Assembly (NCBI GenBank): GCA_964648695.1
Contig: CAZYLH010000009.1
Span: 1 to 35,485 of the forward strand
Direction: 5' to 3'
Length of the DNA stretch: 35,485 nt
Source of the DNA: UBA4292 sp964648695
Lineage (GTDB): Bacteria; Bacillota; Clostridia; Lachnospirales; Lachnospiraceae
The notes beneath the pieces were generated by a model that was not told the origin of the DNA, made no database searches, and saw only the letters and a list, made by a program, of their open reading frames with translations. Each line of letters opens with the position of its first letter. Within the stretch, counting starts at the first letter, position 1. Shown here piece by piece: positions 7,541 through 15,894 of this stretch. Both the position numbers and the translations under genes were made by a program.

Positions 7541-8763
7541 GGGAGTATGACAGAGCCTGGGCGGAGATTGACTTAGACGCGATATACAAAAATGCAGAAT
7601 CGATGAGGGAGAGCCTAACGGAAGCAGGAAAATGCCCTCCGGCTCTCTGCGCGGTTATCAAGGCGGACGGATACGGCCATGGAGCCATTCCCGTTGCCAA
7701 AACCGTGGAGAATTTAGTCTGGGGCTTTGCAGTGGCTAACGCACAGGAAGGATTTTTGCTGCGCCAGCACGGCATTAAAAAGCCAGTTTTGGTTCTGGGA
7801 TATGTGGATAAAGCAGACTATGAGGAGTGTATCAAAAACCAGATTCGCATAACCCTCTATGAGGCTGACATGGCAGAGGAAATGGTGCGATGTGTGCGGG
7901 AGTACCGAAAAAAAACTGGGGATGAAAGTGCCAGAATGTTAGTGCATATCAAGTTGGATACGGGCATGGGAAGACTGGGCTTTCTGTCATATAACGAAGA
8001 GCTCCAGGAGATTTCTGCCAGGCAAATTAGAGAAGCGCTCTCTAATCAGGAACTTTTTGGGGAGGGGTGCTATACTCACTATTCAAAGGCGGATGAGAAG
8101 GATAAGACCTTTTCAAAGCTGCAGCATGAGAGATTTTTGTCGATGATAAAAAGGCTTAAAGATCTTGGGATTTCCTTTACCATCCATCACTCTGATAACA
8201 GCGCGGGGATAATTGACTTGCCTGGATGGCAGGGGGATATGGTTCGTATGGGGATTTCTCTTTACGGTTTATATCCAAGTCAGGAGGTGAATAAGCGCCG
8301 CCTTGCGCTTTTTCCTGCCATGAGCTTAAGAAGCCACTTAGTGCAGGTAAAGACTGTTCCCGCGGGTACTCCAATAAGCTACGGCGGCACTTATGTAACT
8401 GAGAGGGAAACTCGCGTTGGAACTGTACCGATAGGATATGCTGACGGCTATCCAAGAAGCTTATCAAACAAAGGAGAGGTGCTGGTATGTGGCAGACGCG
8501 TTCCGATAATCGGGCGTATCTGTATGGATCAGCTCATGGTGGATTTGACTGATGTGCCACAGGCAAAAAGGCTGACAAAGGTGACACTCATCGGAAAAGA
8601 CGGAGGGGAGTGCATCCCCGTGGAGGAGGCAGCGACGCTAGCGGGCACATTTAACTATGAATTTATATGTGACATATCAAAGAGAGTCCCGAGGGTCTTT
8701 TATAGAGATGGAAAAGTGGTTGGCTCAAAGGATTATTTTACGGATCAATACGAGGATTTTTAG
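7537..8763 (+). CDS. alr: Alanine racemase
   Basis: A PLP enzyme converting L-alanine to D-alanine for peptidoglycan stem peptides. The product is 408 residues, slightly long for the family (about 370-390). The PLP lysine is K42 in AVIKADGYGHG. The second half has the SYGGTYVT segment bearing the catalytic tyrosine, the PIGYADGYPRS motif and GRICMDQLMVD. The ATG overlaps the nnrD stop. In many Firmicutes alr is followed by a mazEF toxin-antitoxin pair; here it is followed by a new promoter and a CBS protein. Confidence 0.96.
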   Translation: MREYDRAWAEIDLDAIYKNAESMRESLTEAGKCPPALCAVIKADGYGHGAIPVAKTVENLVWGFAVANAQEGFLLRQHGIKKPVLVLGYVDKADYEECIKNQIRITLYEADMAEEMVRCVREYRKKTGDESARMLVHIKLDTGMGRLGFLSYNEELQEISARQIREALSNQELFGEGCYTHYSKADEKDKTFSKLQHERFLSMIKRLKDLGISFTIHHSDNSAGIIDLPGWQGDMVRMGISLYGLYPSQEVNKRRLALFPAMSLRSHLVQVKTVPAGTPISYGGTYVTERETRVGTVPIGYADGYPRSLSNKGEVLVCGRRVPIIGRICMDQLMVDLTDVPQAKRLTKVTLIGKDGGECIPVEEAATLAGTFNYEFICDISKRVPRVFYRDGKVVGSKDYFTDQYEDF

Positions 8764-8793
8764 GAGTCAAAAGCACTACCCGTGTGGTGGGAA

Positions 8794-8822
8794 TTGACGA
8801 AAAGACAAAAAAATGCTATCAT
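8794..8822 (+). promoter_or_regulatory. Promoter for the CorC-like/yebC unit
   Basis: TTGACG (8794-8799), a 17-bp spacer and TATCAT (8817-8822) lie in the 105-nt gap after alr and give a leader of about 40 nt. Confidence 0.75.
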
Positions 8823-8868
8823 GCAACGGATTACAGCATAATTTTTAATAATGGAGGATCGTATTTTT

Positions 8869-9759
8869 ATGGAAAGTGACAATGGAGACAGTCACAATAA
8901 TCAGCAGAGATTTTTCTCCTCTTTTCTAAAGCGCATTCGCGCCGGACGGGGTGGGGACATCACAGAGGAAGAGATCGTAAGCCTGGTAAACGAGAGTCAT
9001 CAGCAGGGCGTCCTTGAGGCCAGCGAGGCGGAGATGATCAACAACATTTTTGAGTTTGACGACAAGCAGGCTTATGACATCATGACCCACAGAAAGACCA
9101 TAAGGGCCATTGATATGGACATGACGCTTGGTGAGGCGATGGAGTTTATCGCCGCCTCGTCACATTCAAGGTTTCCGGTTTACCGGGATGACTTAGATGA
9201 TATCGTGGGCGTGATTCTGATCAAAGACGCACTTAGCTTTTATCTTAAGGGGCAGTTTAACGACAAGCCCATCGCTCAGATACCGGGGCTTTTGAGGAAG
9301 TGCAGATTTATCCCGGAGACCAGAAAAATCAACTCGCTCTTTAAGAGTATGCAGACGCACAAGATCCACATGGTGGTTGTTGTGGACGAGTACGGACAGA
9401 CGGTTGGACTTATCACCATGGAGGATATCCTCGAGGAGATTGTGGGGGATATCGCCGATGAGTTTGACTCAGAGGAAGTCCTCATTCGTAAAATCCCGGA
9501 CGGCTACATTTTGGATGGCTTGACACCGCTTGATGAGGTGTGTGAAATGTTGGAGCTTGAAGAGCCAAAAGAGGATGCGGACACCTTAAACGGACTGCTT
9601 ATAGGACTGCTTGACAGGATACCTGAGGAGACAGAGAGGCCGGTGGTGGATTATAAAGACTGGCAGTTTAGGGTGTTACTGATGGATAATAAGATGATAA
9701 AGACTGTAAAAGCGGTGAAACGACCTGAAAAGGATATAGAACCGGCAGATGAGAAATAA
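8869..9759 (+). CDS. CorC/HlyC-like CBS-domain protein
   Basis: About 296 residues. I chose ATG 8869 because GGAGG lies 11 nt upstream; an ATG at 8851 is part of that same site and has none of its own. The order is a polar N-terminus, a paired CBS module (from MTHRKTIRAIDMD through EYGQTVGLITMEDILEEIVGDI) and a C-terminal CorC_HlyC transporter-associated domain ending near residue 280. No DUF21 membrane domain is present, so this is the soluble CorC-type form. Relatives are linked to Mg2+/Co2+ efflux or membrane stress; the HlyC hemolysin label is historical. The role here is inferred only. Confidence 0.88.
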   Translation: MESDNGDSHNNQQRFFSSFLKRIRAGRGGDITEEEIVSLVNESHQQGVLEASEAEMINNIFEFDDKQAYDIMTHRKTIRAIDMDMTLGEAMEFIAASSHSRFPVYRDDLDDIVGVILIKDALSFYLKGQFNDKPIAQIPGLLRKCRFIPETRKINSLFKSMQTHKIHMVVVVDEYGQTVGLITMEDILEEIVGDIADEFDSEEVLIRKIPDGYILDGLTPLDEVCEMLELEEPKEDADTLNGLLIGLLDRIPEETERPVVDYKDWQFRVLLMDNKMIKTVKAVKRPEKDIEPADEK

Positions 9760-9770
9760 AGGAGTATTTC

Positions 9771-10499
9771 ATGTCAGGACATAGCAAATTTTCAAATATT
9801 AAGCATAAGAAAGAAAAAAATGATGCCGCAAAGGGAAAGATTTTTACCCGTCTTGGCAGAGAGATTGCGGTGGCGGTAAAGGAGGGCGGTCCGGATCCAA
9901 ATAATAACGGCAAGCTTCGAGACATCATAGCAAAGGCAAAGTCTCAGAACATGCCAAACGATACCATTGACCGCAGCATTAAAAAGGCGGCGGGCGATGC
10001 GGACGCTACAAATTATGAGGCTGTTACATATGAGGGATATGGTCCAAAGGGAACCGCCATCATCGTGGAGACGCTAACGGACAACAGAAACCGCACTGCC
10101 TCAAATGTTAGAAACGCGTTTACCAAGGGTGGCGGCAATGTTGGAACCACGGGCTGCGTATCCTTTATGTTTGACAAGAAAGGGCAGATCATTATCGACA
10201 AAGAGGAATATGAGGGAGACGCAGATGAGCTGATGATGATGGCCTTAGATGCAGGCGCAGAGGACTTTAGCGAGGAGGATGATGGTTATGAGATCATCAC
10301 CTCGCCGGAGGATTTTTCCACAGTGCGCGAGGCCTTAGAAGCTAAAAGGATCCTGATGGCACAGGCAGAGGTGACAATGATACCCCAGACCTGGGTTGAG
10401 CTTACAGACGAGCAGGACCTAAAGATGATGAACCGCATCTTAGATCTCTTAGACGATGATGACGATGTTCAAAATGTATATCACAACTGGGATGAGTAG
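9771..10499 (+). CDS. yebC: YebC/PmpR family protein
   Basis: The product is 242 residues, the typical length, beginning with the hallmark MSGHSKFSNIKHKKEKNDA and containing the conserved NGKLRDIIAKAKSQNMPNDTI and YEGYGPKGTAIIVE segments. Members have been described as DNA-binding regulators; recent work on some YebC proteins points instead to ribosome-associated translation of proline-rich stretches. AAGGAG precedes the ATG, 11 nt after the CBS gene, so both share the promoter at 8794. It ends 11 nt before a convergent gene, with no terminator between them. Confidence 0.95.
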   Translation: MSGHSKFSNIKHKKEKNDAAKGKIFTRLGREIAVAVKEGGPDPNNNGKLRDIIAKAKSQNMPNDTIDRSIKKAAGDADATNYEAVTYEGYGPKGTAIIVETLTDNRNRTASNVRNAFTKGGGNVGTTGCVSFMFDKKGQIIIDKEEYEGDADELMMMALDAGAEDFSEEDDGYEIITSPEDFSTVREALEAKRILMAQAEVTMIPQTWVELTDEQDLKMMNRILDLLDDDDDVQNVYHNWDE

Positions 10500-10510
10500 G
10501 ATATTTTAAT

Positions 10511-10780
10511 CTACATAGCCTCCTCGATAACCTGGATTTCCAGATAGTCAAAGGGGATTTGTTCAAAGAAGCTGTCCTGGGTAAATCGCGTCCGGCTGAT
10601 ACTGCTAAATTCCGCGATATTGCCATCGAGCCACATAGGAACCTCAAGATTGAAAGCCAGACAGATTTCATCTAGAGCGTGGAACACCTTGCGTGTGCGA
10701 TTTAAATCCGAATTATCCTCGATGGTGATATCACGCAGAAGGCGGTTATGCTTGACGATTTTACCCCACATGCGAAACAT
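10511..10780 (-). CDS. Conserved small protein of unknown function
   Basis: The product is 89 residues. The start is well supported: AAAGGAGG lies 7 nt upstream of ATG 10780, and the preceding HD gene's stop falls inside that spacer, indicating translational coupling. The sequence is mixed alpha/beta, with no membrane segment, no cysteines other than one mid-protein and an acidic C-terminus (FEQIPFDYLEIQVIEEAM). I do not recognise the family. The coupling suggests a function tied to the HD phosphohydrolase, or simply a stable gene neighbourhood. Confidence 0.75.
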   Translation of the reverse strand: MFRMWGKIVKHNRLLRDITIEDNSDLNRTRKVFHALDEICLAFNLEVPMWLDGNIAEFSSISRTRFTQDSFFEQIPFDYLEIQVIEEAM

Positions 10781-10782
10781 AT

Positions 10783-11379
10783 CTAGTCCTCCTTTATATG
10801 CCCCGCTTTGACATGGGGCTTTATAAGCTCATTTAAGGTGTAACCCCAGAGCACTTTACTACCCGCCTTGGTGCGGGTATTTCTTTTTAGGATTTGGCTT
10901 AAAGCCACTCCGTGTTCCACCCAGCTTTTCCCATCAGAGGCGGCGTTTAACATGACGGGCTGGATGTTGTCCATGGCATGGGCAAATTTTGCCTCCGGTG
11001 TCTGTTCCTCCTCAAACTCATCCCAGAGCGCGCGAAGAGCGCTTGCCTGATCTTGTGGAAGAATGGAAAAAATTCTGTCTGCCCCAGCCTTCTCGCGCTC
11101 TGTTTTGTCCTTGTTGGCAGCCTCATCGTAGGCGTAGGTGTCCCCGGCGTCGATCTCTACCAGGTCATGGATGAGAAGCATGGTGACGGTTTTTAAGATA
11201 TCTATAGGTTCGTTTGAGTACTCACTTAAAAGAATAGCCATAAGAGCCATGTGCCAAGCGTGCTCCGCGTCCGTTTCCTGCCGCGTGCCGGAGGCCAGGT
11301 AATTCTGGCGCAGGATCTCCTTTTCTTTATCTATCTCTCTAAAAAAATCAAACTGCTTATCAAGTCTTTTATCACTCAT
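10783..11379 (-). CDS. HD-domain phosphohydrolase (YfbR/HDDC2-like)
   Basis: The product is 198 residues. It has the HD metal-binding pattern: the first histidine in TDAEHAWHMALMA, the HD pair in LLIHDLVEIDAGD and a later aspartate in HAMDNIQPVM. This arrangement matches the 5'-deoxynucleotidase YfbR/HDDC2 group, which dephosphorylates deoxynucleoside monophosphates. The exact substrate is inferred from the family. GGAG lies 9 nt upstream of the ATG. It is transcribed from the promoter at 11410-11438 with the 89-residue protein downstream. Confidence 0.85.
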   Translation of the reverse strand: MSDKRLDKQFDFFREIDKEKEILRQNYLASGTRQETDAEHAWHMALMAILLSEYSNEPIDILKTVTMLLIHDLVEIDAGDTYAYDEAANKDKTEREKAGADRIFSILPQDQASALRALWDEFEEEQTPEAKFAHAMDNIQPVMLNAASDGKSWVEHGVALSQILKRNTRTKAGSKVLWGYTLNELIKPHVKAGHIKED

Positions 11380-11409
11380 AGATTTTTCTCCAAAAAAATT
11401 CCATAGTTT

Positions 11410-11438
11410 ATCATAGTCACAGGGCAGGCGTTCGTCAA
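11410..11438 (-). promoter_or_regulatory. Promoter for the HD-domain gene
   Basis: On the minus strand, TTGACG (11433-11438), a 17-bp spacer and TATGAT (11410-11415) precede the ATG at 11379 by about 30 nt. Confidence 0.75.
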
Positions 11439-11471
11439 GAATGAAAATTTTTCAAAAGGAAGAAGTGATTA

Positions 11472-11512
11472 AGAAAGGTCTTTAGTAATGATGAACGAAA
11501 TATGACCTTTCT
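11472..11512. promoter_or_regulatory. Inverted repeat in divergent intergenic region
   Basis: AGAAAGGTC (11472-11480) and GACCTTTCT (11504-11512) form a perfect 9-bp inverted repeat separated by 23 nt. It lies upstream of both divergent promoters (11410-11438 minus, 11554-11581 plus), where a dimeric regulator could contact two half-sites about three helical turns apart. No T-run follows, so it is not a terminator. Confidence 0.4.
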
Positions 11513-11553
11513 GTAAAACTTTACAAACACTTTCCTATAAACAGGGGATTTTA

Positions 11554-11581
11554 TTGACAGATTTTTGAAATTCGCTATACT
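11554..11581 (+). promoter_or_regulatory. Promoter for the coiled-coil membrane protein
   Basis: TTGACA (11554-11559), a 16-bp spacer and TATACT (11576-11581) lie 34 nt before the ATG at 11616. Confidence 0.75.
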
Positions 11582-11615
11582 TTAAGAAGAAAGTCAGAGG
11601 AAAGGGGGAAACCTT

Positions 11616-12716
11616 ATGGAAGCTCAGTCAGTAGAAGATATACTTGCCTTTTTGGAAGATGCAAAACAGACTGTCAGCCGCTTAGAGGAGGCGAGACAGA
11701 AAAAAAATGACCTGTCTCAGATGGAAATGCGCCTAAAAAAACAGCTTGCCTCAGAGGAAAAGGCGGTGACAGACCAGATAGTGGGAACCATCAAAAAGAG
11801 AAAGGAAGAGGTTTCCGCCGGTTATGATAAGGAAATTTCAGAGGCGCAGGAGCTGTTAAAAAAGATAAAAAACCACAAGGAGCGGGCGAAAAAAGCGGGA
11901 AAGAAGGAGCGAATCCAAGAGGAGACGGCTGATATTAGGGAGCAGAACAGAGCTATAAAAGAGGAGTTAAAAACGCTCCTTAAGAAAAATCGAGTGCCTG
12001 CTTTTTGCCGCAGCAAATGGTTTTACCTGTTCTTTATGCCCCGTGGAATATGGCAGCGCGCGCTGGACGCCATACTTCTTTTAGTATTGTTGTTTGTCGC
12101 GCCATATCTGATCTTTATCTACCTGCCCACAGATAATCCCCTCGCCCTTTCAGGGCTCCACTTTTTGTTCTTTGCCGTATTTGGGGGAGCTTACCTATTT
12201 TTGAGCGAGCATGTGAAATATAAGTATATCGATATTTTGCGCCAGGCGGTGGAGCTGCGCAGGCGTTATGGCCAGAATGAAAAGAGGGCCAGGCTGATCA
12301 TATCAAATGTCAACAGGGATCCCAATGAGGAGCATTATGATTTAGGAGATTATAATTACAGAATCGCAAAGGCGGAAGCTCAGATCGAGGAGGTCGGCAA
12401 TAAAAAGCAGGAAGCTCTGCAGACCTTTGAGGCGGTTACCCGTCGTGTGATAGAGGATGAGATCCGAGAGGGAAGCCGGTTAAAGATAGAGAAGCTAAAG
12501 GAAGATGTTGAGAATAATCACAGGATGCTTTTGGAGATTACGGAGGAGGTCAGCGCTCTTAGCATTGAGTTGACGGATAAATATGCCGGAAGGATTGGAA
12601 AGGAAAACCTCCAGGCAGATATACTGGAGGGGATAGCCAAGCAGATAAAAAGCGGATCTGCCCAGACAATTACGGACGCCATCCATAATTACTGGAGCAG
12701 TAAGTCACAAAGCTAA
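11616..12716 (+). CDS. Uncharacterised coiled-coil protein with two central membrane helices
   Basis: The product is 366 residues. GGGGG lies 8 nt before the ATG. Residues 8-125 are a charged, heptad-like helical region rich in Glu, Lys and Gln. Two membrane helices follow at about 149-170 (DAILLLVLLFVAPYLIFIYL) and 177-197 (LHFLFFAVFGGAYLFL), separated by a short PTDNPLALSG loop. A second coiled-coil region spans about 225-345. The hairpin topology would place both coiled coils in the cytoplasm, since basic residues flank the membrane part. No catalytic motif is evident. I do not recognise a named family. It stands alone on its own strong promoter, and its stop codon overlaps that of the convergent HAD gene. 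Confidence 0.8.
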   Translation: MEAQSVEDILAFLEDAKQTVSRLEEARQKKNDLSQMEMRLKKQLASEEKAVTDQIVGTIKKRKEEVSAGYDKEISEAQELLKKIKNHKERAKKAGKKERIQEETADIREQNRAIKEELKTLLKKNRVPAFCRSKWFYLFFMPRGIWQRALDAILLLVLLFVAPYLIFIYLPTDNPLALSGLHFLFFAVFGGAYLFLSEHVKYKYIDILRQAVELRRRYGQNEKRARLIISNVNRDPNEEHYDLGDYNYRIAKAEAQIEEVGNKKQEALQTFEAVTRRVIEDEIREGSRLKIEKLKEDVENNHRMLLEITEEVSALSIELTDKYAGRIGKENLQADILEGIAKQIKSGSAQTITDAIHNYWSSKSQS

Positions 12717-13351
12717 AAAACTCTGTTTACGACTGTCAATAGATCAGAAAACTGATAAAGAACAGGCACCTTTGCCGCCACAGATCCAAAGCCGTAGGAG
12801 GCGTGTATGAAATGCACCCCGGCTTCTGTGGCGGCATCGTAATCTCCCTGTATATCTCCCACATACACAGCAGAGGTAAGATTATTTCTGTTGGCTAAAA
12901 GGCGTATGTTTTTCCCCTTGCTAAGGCCATTGTTTCCAAAGCACTCGGTATCCTCAAAAAAATGCCAGAAGTCATAGTGGTCTAAAAAGGCTTCAATGTA
13001 GCCCTTTTGGCAGTTGCTGACGATGTAGAGGTGATAATCTTTCTTAAGCGCAACAAGGGTCGTCTCAAGAGACGGGTAGAGTATAGCGCCGTGTTCTCTT
13101 AAGTAGGCGTTTTCATAGGCGCAGCATTCATCTAAAAGCGCCAGGCTTTCTTTTTCTGGCAACGAAGGAAAAAATATTTTTGCGATCACATCCATGGTCT
13201 TTCCCATGATACTCATCACATCTTCTGTGCTAATTCTCCTATTTACAGACTCATGACGCTTAACAACCTCGTCCCAGCACTTTGCAACAGCGGCTGCGGA
13301 ATTCCACAGCGTGCCGTCCATATCAAAAATAATTCCAATTTTCTCTGACAT
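12713..13351 (-). CDS. HAD-superfamily phosphatase (phosphoglycolate phosphatase-like)
   Basis: The product is 212 residues. HAD motifs are clear: FDMDGTLWNS (nucleophile and acid/base aspartates), IVSNCQKGY (motif II), the lysine in GLSKGKNI (motif III) and YVGDIQGDYDAA (motif IV). A helical cap between motifs I and II makes it a C1-cap member like Gph or PGMB. The true substrate cannot be told from sequence. GAGGGG lies 11 nt upstream of the ATG. It is a single-gene unit with its own promoter; its end overlaps the convergent gene by 4 nt, leaving no room for a terminator between them. Confidence 0.9.
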   Translation of the reverse strand: MSEKIGIIFDMDGTLWNSAAAVAKCWDEVVKRHESVNRRISTEDVMSIMGKTMDVIAKIFFPSLPEKESLALLDECCAYENAYLREHGAILYPSLETTLVALKKDYHLYIVSNCQKGYIEAFLDHYDFWHFFEDTECFGNNGLSKGKNIRLLANRNNLTSAVYVGDIQGDYDAATEAGVHFIHASYGFGSVAAKVPVLYQFSDLLTVVNRVF

Positions 13352-13384
13352 AAATCTAAAAACCCCTCATAAAAGATAATCCAA

Positions 13385-13413
13385 ATTGTATCGTGGGCGG
13401 TGTGAAATGTCAA
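13385..13413 (-). promoter_or_regulatory. Promoter for the HAD phosphatase gene
   Basis: On the minus strand, TTGACA (13408-13413), a 17-bp spacer and TACAAT (13385-13390) lie about 34 nt before the ATG at 13351. Confidence 0.75.
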
Positions 13414-13471
13414 TATTTCGCCTATAAAAGCTGCAAAGCGCACATTTTCCGGAAACATTTTGCCGCCGCGC

Positions 13472-13500
13472 TTGCGGTCACAGATAAAGTGTGTTAGTAT
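13472..13500 (+). promoter_or_regulatory. Promoter for the DUF5711-like/galE/ROK unit
   Basis: TTGCGG (13472-13477), a 17-bp spacer and TAGTAT (13495-13500) lie upstream of the ATG at 13579. Both boxes are weaker matches than those of neighbouring promoters. Confidence 0.5.
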
Positions 13501-13578
13501 ATACAGGTAGTGCGTTCTAGTGTTGATTCTATGAAAGAAAGCCTACAAATTGGCACCAGAACGCCTTGGAGGAAATAC

Positions 13579-14823
13579 ATGAACAAGGGCAATAGGCGAG
13601 GCGGCGGCAAAAATCCGGACACATACGATAAAAACAGCAGAGAGTGGCAGGATAGGGAGCGCTTTGCGAGGGAACTTAGCCGTCATCAAAGGAAAAGAAA
13701 GATCCGAATACTCACAGTTATCCTGATCGTGATTGCCATTGCGGGGTATTGGTTTTTATACCGTTCCACAAGACCATACAGCTATGCAAAGGAGAGCTGG
13801 TCGCAGGAAATAGCTACATCCACAAATCAGAGCTATGTCGCCTTTTCTGACGGAATTTTACAGTACAGCTCAAATGGAGCTACATTTTATAACACAACAT
13901 CAAAAACCGTGTGGACCGTCAGCTTTGAGATGAAAAATCCGGCGGTCACCGTTCAGGATGAGTATGCGCTTATCTATGATCAGGGTTATCAAACGGCGGT
14001 AATCCTAGAAGCGCAGACAGGAACCTGCGGAACGATACTCACAGAGCTTTCCATCACCAAGGCAACAGTTTCCGCTTACGGAGTGGCTGCGCTTTTGGTG
14101 GAGGAGGATCTTGCAAATGATATCCTTTTTTTTGACAAACAGGGAAGCCAGCTGGATATACAGGTGAGGACGCTCATGAGCGAGAGCGGCTATCCCATGG
14201 ACATAAGTTTTTCACCGGACGGACAGATGATGATAGTCTCATTTGCGTATGTTGACAGCGGTGTGATGCAGAGCAGAATTGTTTTCTACAGTTTTGACAC
14301 GACCCTAAACACATCGACACACGCCGTGGCGGCATTCCAGAAATATGATGATACCATATTTGCCGACGTGGAGTTTTTAGACGATGACAGAGCAGTAGCG
14401 TTTGGGGATGAATGTATTGTGTTATATTCTCTGGATTCGGAAAGCACCCCTGAGGAGCTGGCCGTTATAGAGATAGAGGAGGAGATAACAAACCTCTCAT
14501 ATTCATATGACAGTGGGAATATCGCCTTTGCCACCACGGATGGCGATCTGGTGCAGAGCAGGCTTTTGTATCTCTATAGCGTGGACGGTGACCTGCTCTT
14601 TGATACGCAGACAAATTTTGAGTTTTCCACCATGTATCTTGGAGAAAAGGGGCTCTATCTGATCGCCACCAGCACCATGCAGTATCTGAATTTAGGGGGC
14701 GATGTGTGCTTTACTGGAAGCTTGGACTGCAATATTTTGCATATGGTAAGCGTGCAGGGGGCTACAGATTTTTTGGTGATCAGCGATCAAGCGCTAAAAT
14801 ATATAAAGCTCGTAAGAGAGTAA
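13579..14823 (+). CDS. DUF5711-like membrane-anchored beta-propeller protein
   Basis: About 414 residues from ATG 13579, chosen because GGAGG lies 6 nt upstream; the frame is open earlier but without a ribosome binding site. A basic N-terminal cytoplasmic region of about 45 residues leads to a single membrane helix (ILTVILIVIAIAGYWFLY), then a large extracytoplasmic domain of short beta repeats, one resembling a WD/TolB-like blade (DISFSPDGQMMIVSFAY). This matches the DUF5711 type common in Lachnospiraceae; the function is unknown. It sits 16 nt upstream of galE, which hints at, but does not prove, an envelope-polysaccharide role. Confidence 0.75.
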   Translation: MNKGNRRGGGKNPDTYDKNSREWQDRERFARELSRHQRKRKIRILTVILIVIAIAGYWFLYRSTRPYSYAKESWSQEIATSTNQSYVAFSDGILQYSSNGATFYNTTSKTVWTVSFEMKNPAVTVQDEYALIYDQGYQTAVILEAQTGTCGTILTELSITKATVSAYGVAALLVEEDLANDILFFDKQGSQLDIQVRTLMSESGYPMDISFSPDGQMMIVSFAYVDSGVMQSRIVFYSFDTTLNTSTHAVAAFQKYDDTIFADVEFLDDDRAVAFGDECIVLYSLDSESTPEELAVIEIEEEITNLSYSYDSGNIAFATTDGDLVQSRLLYLYSVDGDLLFDTQTNFEFSTMYLGEKGLYLIATSTMQYLNLGGDVCFTGSLDCNILHMVSVQGATDFLVISDQALKYIKLVRE

Positions 14824-14839
14824 AGCAAAGGAGGAAGCT

Positions 14840-15856
14840 ATGGCAATTTTGGTTACAGGCGGCGCCGGATTTATCGGAAGCCACACCTGCGTGGAGCTTT
14901 TAAACGCAGGCTATGAGGTTGTGGTGATGGATAATTTGTGTAACGCAAGCAAAAAGAGTCTGGAGCGGGTGGAGCAGATAACGGGAAAGAAAGTTCCCTA
15001 TTATCAGACAGATTTGTTGGACGAGGCAGGGATGGATGAGATCTTTTCAAAAGAATCCATCAGCGCGGTTATTCACTTCGCCGGATTAAAGGCCGTGGGA
15101 GAATCCGTTAAAAAGCCCTGGGAATATTACAACAATAACATCACAGGTACGCTAAATCTGGTTTCCTCCATGAAAAAAGCAGGGGTGAAGAACATCATCT
15201 TCTCATCCTCCGCCACAGTATACGGAAATCCGGCTTTTGTGCCGATCACTGAGGAATGCCCAAAAGGTACCTGTACCAACCCTTATGGCTGGACTAAATC
15301 CATGTTAGAACAGATACTTGCAGACATTCAGAAAGCGGATCCGGAGTGGAACGTAATTTTGCTTCGATACTTTAACCCCATTGGAGCTCATAAGAGTGGG
15401 CTTTTAGGGGAGAACCCCAATGGCATTCCAAATAACCTCATGCCTTATATTACCCAGGTGGCTGTCGGAAAGCTTTCAAAGCTTGGCGTGTTCGGAAACG
15501 ACTACAATACCCATGATGGCACGGGTGTAAGAGATTACATTCATGTTGTGGATTTGGCAATAGGACATGTAAAGGCGCTAAAAAAGATTGAGGATAAGGC
15601 TGGGCTTTTTATCTGTAATCTGGGAACGGGTGTTGGCTACAGTGTGCTGGATGTTGTAAAGGCGTTTGAGAAGGCGAGCGGTATCAAGATACCATACGAA
15701 ATCAAGCCAAGACGCGCAGGGGACATCGACGAGTGCTACGCAGACCCGGGGCGGGCTCTTAAAGAGCTTGGATGGAAGGCAGAAAGAGGCATTGAGGAGA
15801 TGTGTGAGGACTCCTGGCGCTGGCAAAAGATGAATCCAAATGGGTTTGATGATTAG
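14840..15856 (+). CDS. galE: UDP-glucose 4-epimerase
   Basis: Interconverts UDP-glucose and UDP-galactose with a tightly bound NAD+, linking the Leloir pathway and glycan synthesis. The product is 338 residues, the normal length. The Rossmann start is TGGAGFIGSH; catalytic residues are in SSSATVYG (Ser/Thr) and YGWTK (the YxxxK pair). Substrate-binding motifs LLRYFNPIGAH and GVRDYIHVVDLA are present. AAAGGAGG precedes the ATG. The next gene, a ROK sugar kinase, supports a role in hexose metabolism. Confidence 0.97.
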   Translation: MAILVTGGAGFIGSHTCVELLNAGYEVVVMDNLCNASKKSLERVEQITGKKVPYYQTDLLDEAGMDEIFSKESISAVIHFAGLKAVGESVKKPWEYYNNNITGTLNLVSSMKKAGVKNIIFSSSATVYGNPAFVPITEECPKGTCTNPYGWTKSMLEQILADIQKADPEWNVILLRYFNPIGAHKSGLLGENPNGIPNNLMPYITQVAVGKLSKLGVFGNDYNTHDGTGVRDYIHVVDLAIGHVKALKKIEDKAGLFICNLGTGVGYSVLDVVKAFEKASGIKIPYEIKPRRAGDIDECYADPGRALKELGWKAERGIEEMCEDSWRWQKMNPNGFDD

Positions 15857-15894
15857 ATTATAAAAATGAAATGAGCAAGGGATGAGCTTTAGAG

